A DNA stretch of 64,000 nt from an uncultured Collinsella sp. (GCA_900542155.1 UQMD01000002.1:62001-126000), one strand, 5' to 3'. Positions 34,761 through 42,834 are shown, numbered from the stretch's first letter. The notes: a model not told the origin generated them from the sequence alone. Translations and numbers: made by a program.

Positions 34761-35688
34761 TGAAACCGCCTCCCCAATGCTCGATGGGGCCAAGCATGTC
34801 AAGAACGTCCATGGCGTCATTAATTTCAAAGACATTGGGCTTTTTCAACCATTTGGAAGGCCAAGTCACCGAAGGGTCGGAGCAGGCATGACTCGTAATA
34901 AAAAGAGGCCGTCCCTGATGCTCGCAAGCACGAGCCTGCGTGAGCGTGCCACTTGTATCAGAAGCCTCAACAATAATGGTCGCATTAGAAATAGCAGCCA
35001 TCAGTTCGTTACGCTCTGGGAAATAGAACCTTTTGGTATCAAAAGACTGATGCTGATACTTATAAAAAGGCACTTGGCTGACAATGAGCCCCTCGCACTC
35101 AATAAGCCTATTAAACAGGTCAATGTTTTCAGGAGGATACACTTCGTCAACCGGCGTACCGATAACCCCAATCGCGCCAACCTTATATTCAAGAGCGGCC
35201 TCAGTTGCCGCGGTATCGATGCCGCGAGCCATTCCCGTTACAACACTTACACCATGCTCGGATAATTGAGAGGCAATCTTTGCAGCAAGCGCTCTGCCCT
35301 TCTGGGAGGCCTTCCGCGATCCCACAACAGATACAGAAGGCCTATCTAAAAGCGAGACGGCACCTTTATAGTAAAGAACAGGCACCGGCCTTGCAGAATC
35401 CTTTAAGGTGGCCGGCCAAGACGGCGTTCCGTTGACAATCACGTCGAAAGTACCGAGTTTTTGATCGATAGTTTCCTGAACTTCTTTGTATCTATCGCTC
35501 TCCCGCAAATCGAGAAGGCCAGACTCCTCCTCCAGAACCTCCGAAGGGGTTTTGCCAAGGCCGACAGTCTTACCGGAAATTCTTTTTAGAGTTGCATTTG
35601 AATCGGCATATAAATACTCATAGGCGAGCATCTCTTCATAAGGAGAGACCGTTGATTTAATAAGTTCAGAAAATAAACTAGCGACCAT
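34753..35688 (-). CDS. DprA/Smf-like Rossmann protein (ShosA-like candidate)
   Basis: The 311-residue protein has the DprA core: SVVGSRKAS (120-128), GMARGIDTAA (152-161), FPERNELMAAIS (223-234) and SGTLTQARA (246-254). It lacks the C-terminal winged-helix domain typical of competence DprA. The N-terminal ~100 residues are helical and not SAM-like. Its base composition is lower in GC than the neighbouring core genes. ATG 35688 follows AAGGAGG. Together with the overlapping PRTase gene it resembles ShosTA; a plain competence role is less likely because no competence genes are nearby. Confidence 0.75.
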   Translation of the reverse strand: MVASLFSELIKSTVSPYEEMLAYEYLYADSNATLKRISGKTVGLGKTPSEVLEEESGLLDLRESDRYKEVQETIDQKLGTFDVIVNGTPSWPATLKDSARPVPVLYYKGAVSLLDRPSVSVVGSRKASQKGRALAAKIASQLSEHGVSVVTGMARGIDTAATEAALEYKVGAIGVIGTPVDEVYPPENIDLFNRLIECEGLIVSQVPFYKYQHQSFDTKRFYFPERNELMAAISNATIIVEASDTSGTLTQARACEHQGRPLFITSHACSDPSVTWPSKWLKKPNVFEINDAMDVLDMLGPIEHWGGGFSA

Positions 35689-36065
35689 CCCTGCCTCCTT
35701 TTAAAGAATACTTTATCGAACATTTGTTTCGTTGTAAAGAGTCTCACAACGTCATTAAGCTAATTCCAACTAGCTGTAATTCTAGTTCTAACCGCTTTCT
35801 GCAAGCAGCTCAAGGAGGAAGACCGGCACCCGTGGCTCGCGCTGAACCCCTGTGGGCGCAATTTCTCGCGCTGCCGGCTACTATCATGATCCACCCGGTG
35901 AGCAGGGCGATCCATTGGAAGCGTCCTTGACGTACGGGATGGGCATCTACGCTAACTGGCCTTTGCCGATCTATTGGCAATACATGCCATTATTTATTCA
36001 GCGCAATAATGGACCAACCTCAACGCGACGCAGAAGAACCGAAGCCCCGTATCAAAACCAGACCA
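35689..36065. other. Intergenic region of the islet without a recognised gene
   Basis: Apart from the promoter near 35.72 kb these 377 bases show only short frames without ribosome sites or family resemblance. The composition changes from AT-rich (35.70-35.80) to GC-rich (35.82-35.95) and back, which suggests a patchwork of insertions. Confidence 0.5.
35710..35738 (-). promoter_or_regulatory. Probable promoter of the DprA-PRTase pair
   Basis: Minus-strand TTTACA (35738-35733) and TAAAGT (35715-35710) are 17 bases apart. The expected start point is roughly 15 bases upstream of the AAGGAGG site. Confidence 0.5.
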
Positions 36066-36536
36066 TTATTCCCGCCGCTTCTCCGGAATAAATGCTTGCA
36101 ATATTATAGCGACGGCAGGAATATCTCGCAGCTCGTCACGGCTATGGTTCGCCATGTAACTGAACGCATTACCTAGCCATTTATTCGAACCGTGAACGTA
36201 TTCCACCCCATAGGCTTCAAACAAAGATTCGAGTTCTCCAGAACTCAAAACTACCAATCCCTCGCGCGCAAGAAGCCGAAGCATCTCTTCAACGCTCACG
36301 CCCAGATCATCTGGAAGGTTTTCATAAACTTGGTGCTTATAATGACTTTTCACTATTTCTGGCATTTTGTCCCGCTGCCCGCCCGGACAACCTTCAAGCT
36401 CTCGATAAAATCGCTCGAGGGAATTCCTCACTTCTCGAATTTCATTCCGTTTATCATTGGTAGTGATAAATAGATTGGATACGCGCTTAAAAATATCGTT
36501 ATTATCCAATAAATCAAAATCCGTACCTTTTTGCAC
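36066..36536 (-). pseudogene. C-terminal fragment resembling an AAA/TOPRIM (OLD-like) protein
   Basis: About 156 residues are readable up to a GTG at 36536 with no ribosome site. The part GLVVLSSGELESLFEAYGV resembles the TOPRIM-associated end of OLD-family AAA proteins (VGELE motif), preceded by a charged helical region (NDKRNEIREVRNSLERFYRE). Upstream the frame runs by chance through two terminators into thrS, so the ATPase N-terminus is missing and the gene appears cut at the thrS terminator. OLD-like proteins are often antiphage nucleases. The assignment rests on limited pattern similarity. Confidence 0.4.
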
Positions 36537-36540
36537 AACA

Positions 36541-36570
36541 AAAAAAGCCGCTCTAACCAGCGGCTTTTCT
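36541..36570 (-). terminator. Second terminator hairpin after thrS
   Basis: AAAAGCCGCT / AGCGGCTTTT with an eight-base loop; on the minus strand it runs into TTTTTTTG. It stands in tandem with the hairpin at 36589. Confidence 0.7.
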
Positions 36571-36588
36571 TCTATAGACAACAAAAAA

Positions 36589-36614
36589 GGCGACCGCCCA
36601 AAAGGACGATCGCC
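36589..36614 (-). terminator. Terminator of thrS
   Basis: GGCGAtCGTCC / GGGCGGTCGCC with loop TTTT and then TTTTTTG on the minus strand, 26 bases after the thrS stop codon. Confidence 0.85.
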
Positions 36615-36639
36615 TTTGTTAATTCTTGTATTGTTTGTG

Positions 36640-38403
36640 CTAGGCGCGAGTCTTGATCTCCTCGAGCACCTTGGCAACGAACTCGTCAACGCTCATCTGA
36701 ACGGTCTCGTTGGAGCGATCGCGGACGGAGATGTTACCGGCCTCGACCTCCTTCTCACCCAGGATGAGCATGTAGGGCACGCGGTCGATGCTGCGGGCCT
36801 CGCGGATCTTGTAGCCGATCTTCTCGTCACGGTCGTCGCAGACCACGCGAATGCCGGCCTCCTCCAGCTTGGCGCACACCTCGTGGGCGTAGTCGCGGCT
36901 CTTCTCAGAGACGGGAAGCGCCTTGACCTGAACGGGAGCCAGCCAGGTGGGGAACTTGCCCGCAAAGTGCTCAATCAGAATGCCAATGAAGCGCTCGATG
37001 GAGCCAAAGCACACGCGATGCAGCATGATGGGGCGCTTCTTGGTGCCGTCGGCATCCACGTACTCCAGGTCAAAGTTGAGCGGCATCTGGAAGTCGAGCT
37101 GGACGGTGCCGCACTGCCAAGTACGGCCGAGCGAGTCCTCCAGGTGGAAGTCGATCTTGGGGCCGTAGAAGGCGCCGTCGCCCTCGTTGACCTCGTAATC
37201 CATGCCCAGCTTCTCCAGAGCGGTGCGCAGGCCCTCCTCGGCGCGAGCCCAGTCCTCGTCCGAACCCATGGAGTCCTCGGGGCGGGTGGAAAGCTCAACG
37301 TGATACTTAAAGCCAAACTTCTGGTACACGGAGTCGATGAGGTTGACCACGCCCACGATCTCGTCGGTCAGCTGGTCGGGACGCACAAACAGGTGGGCGT
37401 CGTCCTGGTTAAAGCAGCGCACGCGGAACAGGCCGTGCAGGGCGCCGCGCAGCTCGTGGCGGTGCACCAGGCCAATCTCGCCGGCGCGAATGGGCAGCTC
37501 GCGATAAGAATGCGGCTTGGAGGCGTACACCAGCACGCCGCCCGGGCAGTTCATGGGCTTAATGCAGTACTCTTCGTCGTCGATGACGGTGGAGTACATG
37601 TTGTCCTTGTAGTGGTCCCAGTGGCCCGAGGTCTTCCACAGCTGCTTGTTCATGATGAGCGGCGTGGAGATCTCCACGTAGCCGGCCTTGTGGTGAATCT
37701 CGCGCCAGTAGTCCAGAAGCGTGTTCTTAAGGATCATGCCGTTGGGCAGGAAGAACGGGAAGCCGGGGGCCTCGTCGCGCATCATAAAGAGGTCCATCTC
37801 GCGGCCGATCTTGCGGTGGTCGCGCTTCTTGGCCTCCTCCAGCATGTGCATGTGCTCGTCGAGCTCTTCCTTGGTGGCAAAGGCGACGCCGTTGATGCGG
37901 GTGAGCATCTTGTTGTCCTTATCGCCCTTCCAGTAGGCGCCCGAGACGCCGGTGAGCTTAAAGGCCTTGAGCGCCTTGGTGTAGCAGATGTGGGGGCCAA
38001 CGCACATGTCGATGTAATCGCCCTGCTGGTAGAAGGTGATGCGGGCGTCGTCGTCTAGGTCGCCGATGTGCTCGACCTTGTACTTCTCGCCGCGCTCCTC
38101 CATAAGGGCGATGGCCTCGGCACGGGGCTTCTCGTACACGGTGAACTTGAGGTTCTCCTTGACGATCTTTTTCATCTCGGCCTCGATCGCAGGGAAGTCG
38201 TCCTCGCTGATCTTTTCGCCCTCGGGCAGGTCGACGTCGTAGTAAAAGCCGTTGTCGGTCGCAGGACCGTAGGCAAAGTCGGCCTGGGGGTACAGGCGCT
38301 TGATGGCCTGCGCCATGATGTGCGCGGCAGAGTGGCGGATGACGTGCGTGACCTCGTCCTGCGGGAGCTCGGCCACCGAACCGTCATTGTAGAGTGCCTT
38401 CAT
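36640..38403 (-). CDS. thrS: Threonyl-tRNA synthetase without a full TGS domain
   Basis: Charges tRNA-Thr. The 587 residues contain the N2 editing-type domain (HSAAHIMAQAIKRLYP; the HxxxH pair), the class II catalytic core with the zinc cysteine region YCIKPMNCPGG, motif 2 RHELRGALHGLFRVRCFNQDD in parts, motif 3 GSIERFIGIL, and the anticodon-binding domain with EKIGYKIREA. Only ~18 residues precede the editing domain, so the usual ~60-residue N-terminal TGS domain is reduced to its last strand (LYNDGSVAEL). ATG 38403 has AGGAG 11 bases upstream; a longer start would add unrelated sequence. Confidence 0.95.
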   Translation of the reverse strand: MKALYNDGSVAELPQDEVTHVIRHSAAHIMAQAIKRLYPQADFAYGPATDNGFYYDVDLPEGEKISEDDFPAIEAEMKKIVKENLKFTVYEKPRAEAIALMEERGEKYKVEHIGDLDDDARITFYQQGDYIDMCVGPHICYTKALKAFKLTGVSGAYWKGDKDNKMLTRINGVAFATKEELDEHMHMLEEAKKRDHRKIGREMDLFMMRDEAPGFPFFLPNGMILKNTLLDYWREIHHKAGYVEISTPLIMNKQLWKTSGHWDHYKDNMYSTVIDDEEYCIKPMNCPGGVLVYASKPHSYRELPIRAGEIGLVHRHELRGALHGLFRVRCFNQDDAHLFVRPDQLTDEIVGVVNLIDSVYQKFGFKYHVELSTRPEDSMGSDEDWARAEEGLRTALEKLGMDYEVNEGDGAFYGPKIDFHLEDSLGRTWQCGTVQLDFQMPLNFDLEYVDADGTKKRPIMLHRVCFGSIERFIGILIEHFAGKFPTWLAPVQVKALPVSEKSRDYAHEVCAKLEEAGIRVVCDDRDEKIGYKIREARSIDRVPYMLILGEKEVEAGNISVRDRSNETVQMSVDEFVAKVLEEIKTRA

Positions 38404-38506
38404 GGGTATGTTTTCTCCTCTCGGATGCCTGATGCAAGTGCGTGCGATGCGCTCGGCGTTTTTGACTTGCATCATTATAGGCAGGTTGCCTTGGTATACA
38501 AGCGCC

Positions 38507-38540
38507 CGCCGCACCTTAATGGCACGGCGGGCGATTTTCT
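38507..38540. terminator. GC-rich hairpin between thrS and the zinc-ribbon gene
   Basis: CGCCCGCCG / CGGCGGGCG around a ~14-base loop, with TTTTC on the plus side. It lies 80 bases downstream of the minus-strand zinc-ribbon gene and upstream of thrS; the T-run faces the plus strand, so the direction is unclear. Confidence 0.45.
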
Positions 38541-38619
38541 ACGCATGCTTCATCGTGTGGGGCGGGGTGTGGGGCGCGCGGCGCGCCCGTGGCTTACGGC
38601 CGGCCCAGCGATGGATGCG

Positions 38620-39051
38620 TTACTGGATGCGAGTTCGGCAGTAGGGGCAGACCTTCCAGTGCGCGTCGAGCGGACGATGGCAGCTGGGGCACACGTTACG
38701 AACCTGGGTGTCGCACACCGGGCACACGACAAAGTCCTTCTCGATGGGCGCGCCGCACTGCGGGCAGGTGCCGTACTGGGCAAGCTGGCGCTCGCGCAGG
38801 GCCATGTCCAGCTCCTGCTCCTCGCGGTCGGACGCGTAGGAGTGCGGGCGCAGGACCAGGTAGGCGATGAGGCCCACAAACGGGATCAGGGCGATGATGC
38901 CCCATGCCACGTAGGCGCTGGCGCCGCGGCGGCGAGCATCGATGAACACATAGACGACCGACAGCACGTACAGGGCGATGATAAAGCCCACGAAGGCATA
39001 GATGACGCCCATAAGCTGCGGCGACATGAGCTCGGAGATGTACTTGGACAT
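38620..39051 (-). CDS. Two-helix membrane protein with double zinc ribbon
   Basis: The 143 residues have two membrane helices (about 11-33 and 43-64) joined by the basic turn FIDARRRGASA, the pattern of the phospholipase-D N-terminal (PLDc_N) helix pair. Four CxxC knuckles follow (CPQC, CPVC, CPSC, CPYC) forming two zinc ribbons in the cytoplasm. No catalytic domain is present. ATG 39051 has AAAGGT nine bases upstream. The role is unknown; small PLDc_N-zinc ribbon proteins are common but uncharacterised. Confidence 0.7.
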   Translation of the reverse strand: MSKYISELMSPQLMGVIYAFVGFIIALYVLSVVYVFIDARRRGASAYVAWGIIALIPFVGLIAYLVLRPHSYASDREEQELDMALRERQLAQYGTCPQCGAPIEKDFVVCPVCDTQVRNVCPSCHRPLDAHWKVCPYCRTRIQ

Positions 39052-39152
39052 TGAGGTGTACCTTTCGGAATATTTACAGTCCGGGTTAGTGTAACACGGG
39101 AGCCGCAGGTACGGGACGCTGGCGAGGGCAGCGACCGCCGCGGACACAAACA

Positions 39153-39407
39153 TCTCAATCTGTAACAGGTGGGAGCGGAATCCTGGTCTAGATGTTACAG
39201 ACCGAGAAACAGAAGTCCCTCCCCGACTTCAATCTCGATCTGTAACAGTTACTCGGCAAAATCGGGTCCAAATGTTACAGATCGAGACCAAACATCCCCT
39301 CGCTGGCTTCAATCTCGATCTGTAACATCTGGAACCCAAAAACAGTTCTTACTGTTACAGATCGAGAAGAACGTGCGCCTGTGGACTCAACATCTCAATC
39401 TGTAACA
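39153..39407. repeat. Array of a 15-bp motif alternating in orientation every 40 bp
   Basis: The motif TCTCGATCTGTAACA (one or two variants) starts at 39153, 39233, 39313 and 39393 on the plus strand and its reverse complement starts at 39193, 39273 and 39353. All seven starts are exactly 40 bases apart. The six 25-base intervals are mostly unlike each other, though the second and fourth both end in CTTCAA. Each plus/minus pair can form a 15-bp hairpin. Confidence 0.95.
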
Positions 39408-39566
39408 GGTAACGGCGCAGACCGCGAGGTTGGGCGGGAAGACCTCGCGTTCTAACGTGGCCGGCATCCGTGCTGGGCCGGCCCACGCCTGCCGTTGGCG
39501 GATGCAGTGGGGCTGTTCGCCGCATTGCCGCCGTACTGGGGGCGTGCAGACCGTAGGATAGTCCTA

Positions 39567-39581
39567 TTGACAGCCTGTCAA
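39567..39581. promoter_or_regulatory. 15-base palindrome before the GlpA-like gene
   Basis: TTGACAG-C-CTGTCAA is a perfect inverted repeat 17 bases upstream of the GTG start and just before the ribosome site. It is too close to the start to be a -35 box, so an operator or translational hairpin is more likely. Confidence 0.4.
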
Positions 39582-39598
39582 CTCGTCTGGGAGGCACT

Positions 39599-41062
39599 GT
39601 GACAGAAACGTTTGATATCGCGGTTGTGGGCGCGGGCATCACCGGGTGTGCCATTGCGCGGCAACTCGCGCGCTATGACCTGACCATTTGCGTGGTCGAG
39701 GCGGCCAACGATGTCGCCCTAGGCGCATCGAAGGCCAACGGCGGCCTGGTACACGCCGGCTACGATCCGGCGCCGGGCACGGTAAAGGAGCAGGTCAACG
39801 CCCGTGGTTGCGAGCTATATGGCACCTGGGCCCAGGAGCTCGGCTTTTTGTTTTGCCGCACCGGTTCGATGGTGCTGGGGTTTTACGACGAAGACCGCGC
39901 ACACCTGGAGAAGCTGCGCCAGAATGGCCTGGCCAACGGCGTGCCCGAACTGTCGATTATCGGCCCCGAGCGCATCCACGAGCTGGAACCGCGCGCGAGT
40001 GCCGAGGCGACGTGCGCGCTGTGGTGCCCCTCGACTGGATTTGTCGATCCCTTTGAGGTCGCCATTGCCGCGCTGGAGAACGCCGTGGCCAACGGGGTGA
40101 CGTTTATGCGGTCGGCTCCGGTGGAAGCGATTGAGGTTGCTGACGGCGAGACTACCGACGGGGCCGCGCGCTTTACGCTGGTGACGCCTGTCGGCGATGT
40201 GCGCTGCCGCTATCTGATCAACGCCGCGGGCAACGGTGCCGCGGATATCTCGCACATGGCGGGCGCCGAGGAGTTCCAGATGGTCTGGCGCCAGGGCAAC
40301 ATCGTTGTGCTGGACAAAGAGCCGCGCGCGCTCATGCCGCTCTACCCCGTGCCCACGCCAGTGTCCAAGGGCGTAATCGTCACGGGCACGGTCCACGGCA
40401 ACACCGTGATCACCGCGACGGCTGCCGTGCGCGAGCCGGGCGACACGCAAACGTATGCAAGCGATGTCAACGCGCTGCTGGACGGCGCGCGCAAGCTGGT
40501 GCCCGATCTGGACACGCGCCGCGTGGTGCGCGCATTTGCCGGCGGGCGTCCGGTCATTCAGGGAACAAACGACTTCTTTATTGGGCAGTCCGCCGTGGTG
40601 CCAGGCCTGTTCCAGGCGGCGGGCATTCAGTCGCCAGGCGTGGCGAGCGCGCCGGCCATTGCTGAGCGCATGGAGCACGTGATGCGCGAGGCGGGCGTTG
40701 CTTTGCGCGAACGGGCCGATTGGGATCCGATTCGACACGCGCCGGACGACTTCGACCGTGCGCCGCTTGCACGCAAGGAGGAGCTCATTGAGTCCGACCC
40801 CGCATGGGGGCAGATCGTCTGCCGCTGCGAGACGGTGCCCGAGGCCGAGATCGTGGCCGCGATTCGATGCCGCCCGGGTGCGGTTTCGGTCGAGGGCGTC
40901 AAGCGGCGCTGCCGTGCGGGCATGGGTCGGTGCCAGAGCGGCTTTTGCCAGAGCCGCGTGGTTGCGATCCTTGCCCGCGAGCTGGGCTGCGACCCCAGCG
41001 AAGTGCTGTTGGAGGATGCCGGATCTTGGCTGGTCGAGGGACCGCTAAAGGGGGTGCGCTAG
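39599..41062 (+). CDS. FAD-dependent oxidoreductase, GlpA/LhgO-like, with C-terminal [2Fe-2S] BFD domain
   Basis: The 487-residue protein has the DAO-type FAD motif VVGAGITGCAIARQL (9-23), GASKANGGLVHAGYD, a C-terminal GIQSPGVASAPAIAE flavin segment, and a BFD-like [2Fe-2S] domain with CRCETVPEAEIVAA and CRAGMGRCQSGFC. This layout matches the catalytic subunit of anaerobic glycerol-3-phosphate dehydrogenase and related 2-hydroxyacid oxidases. GTG 39599 has GGGAGG four bases upstream. It is followed by a pyridine-nucleotide-disulfide-type oxidoreductase and a DUF1667 protein, a conserved trio. The substrate is not certain. Confidence 0.8.
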   Translation: MTETFDIAVVGAGITGCAIARQLARYDLTICVVEAANDVALGASKANGGLVHAGYDPAPGTVKEQVNARGCELYGTWAQELGFLFCRTGSMVLGFYDEDRAHLEKLRQNGLANGVPELSIIGPERIHELEPRASAEATCALWCPSTGFVDPFEVAIAALENAVANGVTFMRSAPVEAIEVADGETTDGAARFTLVTPVGDVRCRYLINAAGNGAADISHMAGAEEFQMVWRQGNIVVLDKEPRALMPLYPVPTPVSKGVIVTGTVHGNTVITATAAVREPGDTQTYASDVNALLDGARKLVPDLDTRRVVRAFAGGRPVIQGTNDFFIGQSAVVPGLFQAAGIQSPGVASAPAIAERMEHVMREAGVALRERADWDPIRHAPDDFDRAPLARKEELIESDPAWGQIVCRCETVPEAEIVAAIRCRPGAVSVEGVKRRCRAGMGRCQSGFCQSRVVAILARELGCDPSEVLLEDAGSWLVEGPLKGVR

Positions 41063-41063
41063 G

Positions 41064-42431
41064 ATGGCGACGTTTGATATGCGCGACGAACGCGCGGAGA
41101 CCGGAACTGCAGCGTCAGTGTCGACGCAGGCCTTCGACGTGGTCGTTATCGGCGGCGGACCTGCCGGCATGGCGGCCGCGCTTTCCGCGCATAAGGCCGG
41201 CGCGCACGTGGCCATCGTGGAGCGCGAGCAGCATCTGGGCGGCATCCTGCGACAGTGCATTCACCCGGGCTTTGGACTGTCGCACTTTAAGCAGGAGCTC
41301 ACCGGACCCGAGTATGCGCAGCGCTTTATCGACCAGGTGCGCGCGACCGACATTGCGCTGTTCTTGGACAGCATGGTGCTTGGAATTGATTCGGGCGCGT
41401 CCACGGAAGACGCCTCACTCCACACCGTCACGCTCATGAATCCCTCCGGTATGCTGCAGCTCACCGGGCGCGCGGTCGTCCTTGCCATGGGTTGCCGCGA
41501 GCGCACGCGCAGCGAGATCAAGATCCCCGGCAGCCGCCCCGCCGGCGTGTTTACGGCCGGCTTGGCGCAGCGATACATCAATATCGAGAACCTCAAACCC
41601 GGCTCGCGCGCCGTCATTTTGGGCTCGGGCGACATCGGGCTGATCATGGCGCGCCGCTGCACGCTCGAGGGGATTTCCGTCGAGGGCGTGTACGAGCTCA
41701 TGCCGTACGCCAACGGCCTGCGTCGCAATGTGAAGAACTGCCTGGACGACTTTGGCATTCCGCTGCACCTGTCCACCACGGTCACGCGCGTGATTGGACA
41801 CGCTCGCGTGGAGGCCGTCGAAGTGAGCCAGGTCGACGAGCATCTGGCGCCCATTCCGGGAACCGAGCGCATCGTTCCGTGCGACACGCTGCTGCTCTCG
41901 GTGGGCCTGATTCCCGAGAACGAGCTTTCGGTTGCCGCGGGCGTGGAGCTGGACCCCCGTACGCGCGGCGCCGTGGTGGACCAGAGCCTGCAGACGGACG
42001 TGCCGGGCATCTTTGCCTGCGGCAACGTGCTGCACGTGCACGATCTGGCCGACAACGTGACGACCGAGTCCGAGCGCGCCGGTGCGGCTGCGGCGGCGTG
42101 GGCGTTGGGGAACGGCGCGGATGTCGAAGCGGGCGCTGCGGGCACGGGTTGCCAGCTCACCGTCTCCCCCGCTGGCATCGCAGGCTACGCACTGCCGGGA
42201 CGCATCACGGCCGTCGGGCTCACTAAGCTCAACTTCCGCGTACGTCGGCCGGTCGATGTTGCCCGCGTGCGCATTCTGGCAGGCAACGAGGAGCTGTTTG
42301 CAGGCAAGGTTCGCCCGTTTAAACCGAGCGTCATGGAAAGCTTCCCGCTACCGGCAAAGGTGATTCAGCGCGCACTCGACCTGGGTGTTAGCGAGATTGT
42401 CCTGTCCGTCGACCCCGTTGAGGAAGCGTAA
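41064..42431 (+). CDS. NAD(P)/FAD-dependent disulfide-type oxidoreductase
   Basis: The 455 residues have a Rossmann FAD motif VVIGGGPAGMAAALSAHKAG (27-46), a second dinucleotide motif ILGSGDIGLIMARR and the FAD-ribityl segment GIFACGNVLHVHDLADNVTTE, cited as GIFACGN and DLADNV. A Cys in GGILRQCIHPGFG stands near the flavin. It begins one base after the GlpA-like gene ends. In related operons this protein takes the place of GlpB and passes electrons between the FAD subunit and a further carrier; that role is inferred. Confidence 0.8.
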   Translation: MATFDMRDERAETGTAASVSTQAFDVVVIGGGPAGMAAALSAHKAGAHVAIVEREQHLGGILRQCIHPGFGLSHFKQELTGPEYAQRFIDQVRATDIALFLDSMVLGIDSGASTEDASLHTVTLMNPSGMLQLTGRAVVLAMGCRERTRSEIKIPGSRPAGVFTAGLAQRYINIENLKPGSRAVILGSGDIGLIMARRCTLEGISVEGVYELMPYANGLRRNVKNCLDDFGIPLHLSTTVTRVIGHARVEAVEVSQVDEHLAPIPGTERIVPCDTLLLSVGLIPENELSVAAGVELDPRTRGAVVDQSLQTDVPGIFACGNVLHVHDLADNVTTESERAGAAAAAWALGNGADVEAGAAGTGCQLTVSPAGIAGYALPGRITAVGLTKLNFRVRRPVDVARVRILAGNEELFAGKVRPFKPSVMESFPLPAKVIQRALDLGVSEIVLSVDPVEEA

Positions 42432-42435
42432 AACC

Positions 42436-42834
42436 ATGAGCGCAAATGTGATCGAGACGCTACAGTTCAACTGTACCACCTGCCCATCCGAGTGCCTCCT
42501 AACCGTGGAGGTCGAGCGCAGCGCAGACGGCACCGTGGTAGAGGTGCGCTCCGTAACTGGCAACAGCTGCCCGCGCGGTGATAAGTTTGCACATCAGGAG
42601 CTCACCTGTCCCATGCGCGTGCTCACCACCACCGTTGCTGTATCCGGCCGCGACGAGGCGCTGCTGCCCGTGCGCACGGGCGAAGCCATCCCGCTCGAAC
42701 TCCACGCCCAGGCGATGGACCTCATCCGCGGCCTAGAGGTCAAAGCCCCCATCCGCATGAGCGACGTCGTACTGGCCAACATCCTCAACACCAACATAGA
42801 CCTCATCGCCAGCATGGACATCGACCCTACCTAA
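42436..42834 (+). CDS. DUF1667 protein, third member of the GlpA-like operon
   Basis: The 132-residue protein begins with Cys-rich FNCTTCPSECLLTVEV and NSCPRGDKFAHQELTCPMRVLTTTVAV, in parts, which is the DUF1667 signature. The four to five cysteines (CTTC, C, CPRG, CPMR) could bind an FeS cluster or zinc. It regularly follows the two oxidoreductase genes as here, where it starts five bases after the second. The function is unknown; an electron-transfer accessory is plausible. Confidence 0.8.
   Translation: MSANVIETLQFNCTTCPSECLLTVEVERSADGTVVEVRSVTGNSCPRGDKFAHQELTCPMRVLTTTVAVSGRDEALLPVRTGEAIPLELHAQAMDLIRGLEVKAPIRMSDVVLANILNTNIDLIASMDIDPT

Larger units (their letters stand above)
39052..39598. 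other. Divergent intergenic region carrying the 40-bp-pitch array
   Basis: These 547 bases between two divergent genes hold the alternating array (39153-39407), a small hairpin with CGCGAGG / CCTCGCG (about 39423-39449), GC-rich sequence without reading frames, and a palindrome next to the downstream gene. Confidence 0.7.

Noticed and set aside
35724..36091. Two short plus-strand frames upstream of the DprA-like gene
   Set aside because: No ribosome sites, no resemblance to known proteins, and composition shifts inside the frames.
38404..38620. T-box leader before thrS
   Set aside because: No T-box consensus or specifier architecture is visible; only a GC-rich hairpin occurs.
39153..39407. 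CRISPR array
   Set aside because: Repeats are 15 bases, alternate in strand, and have 25-base intervals; no cas genes lie nearby.
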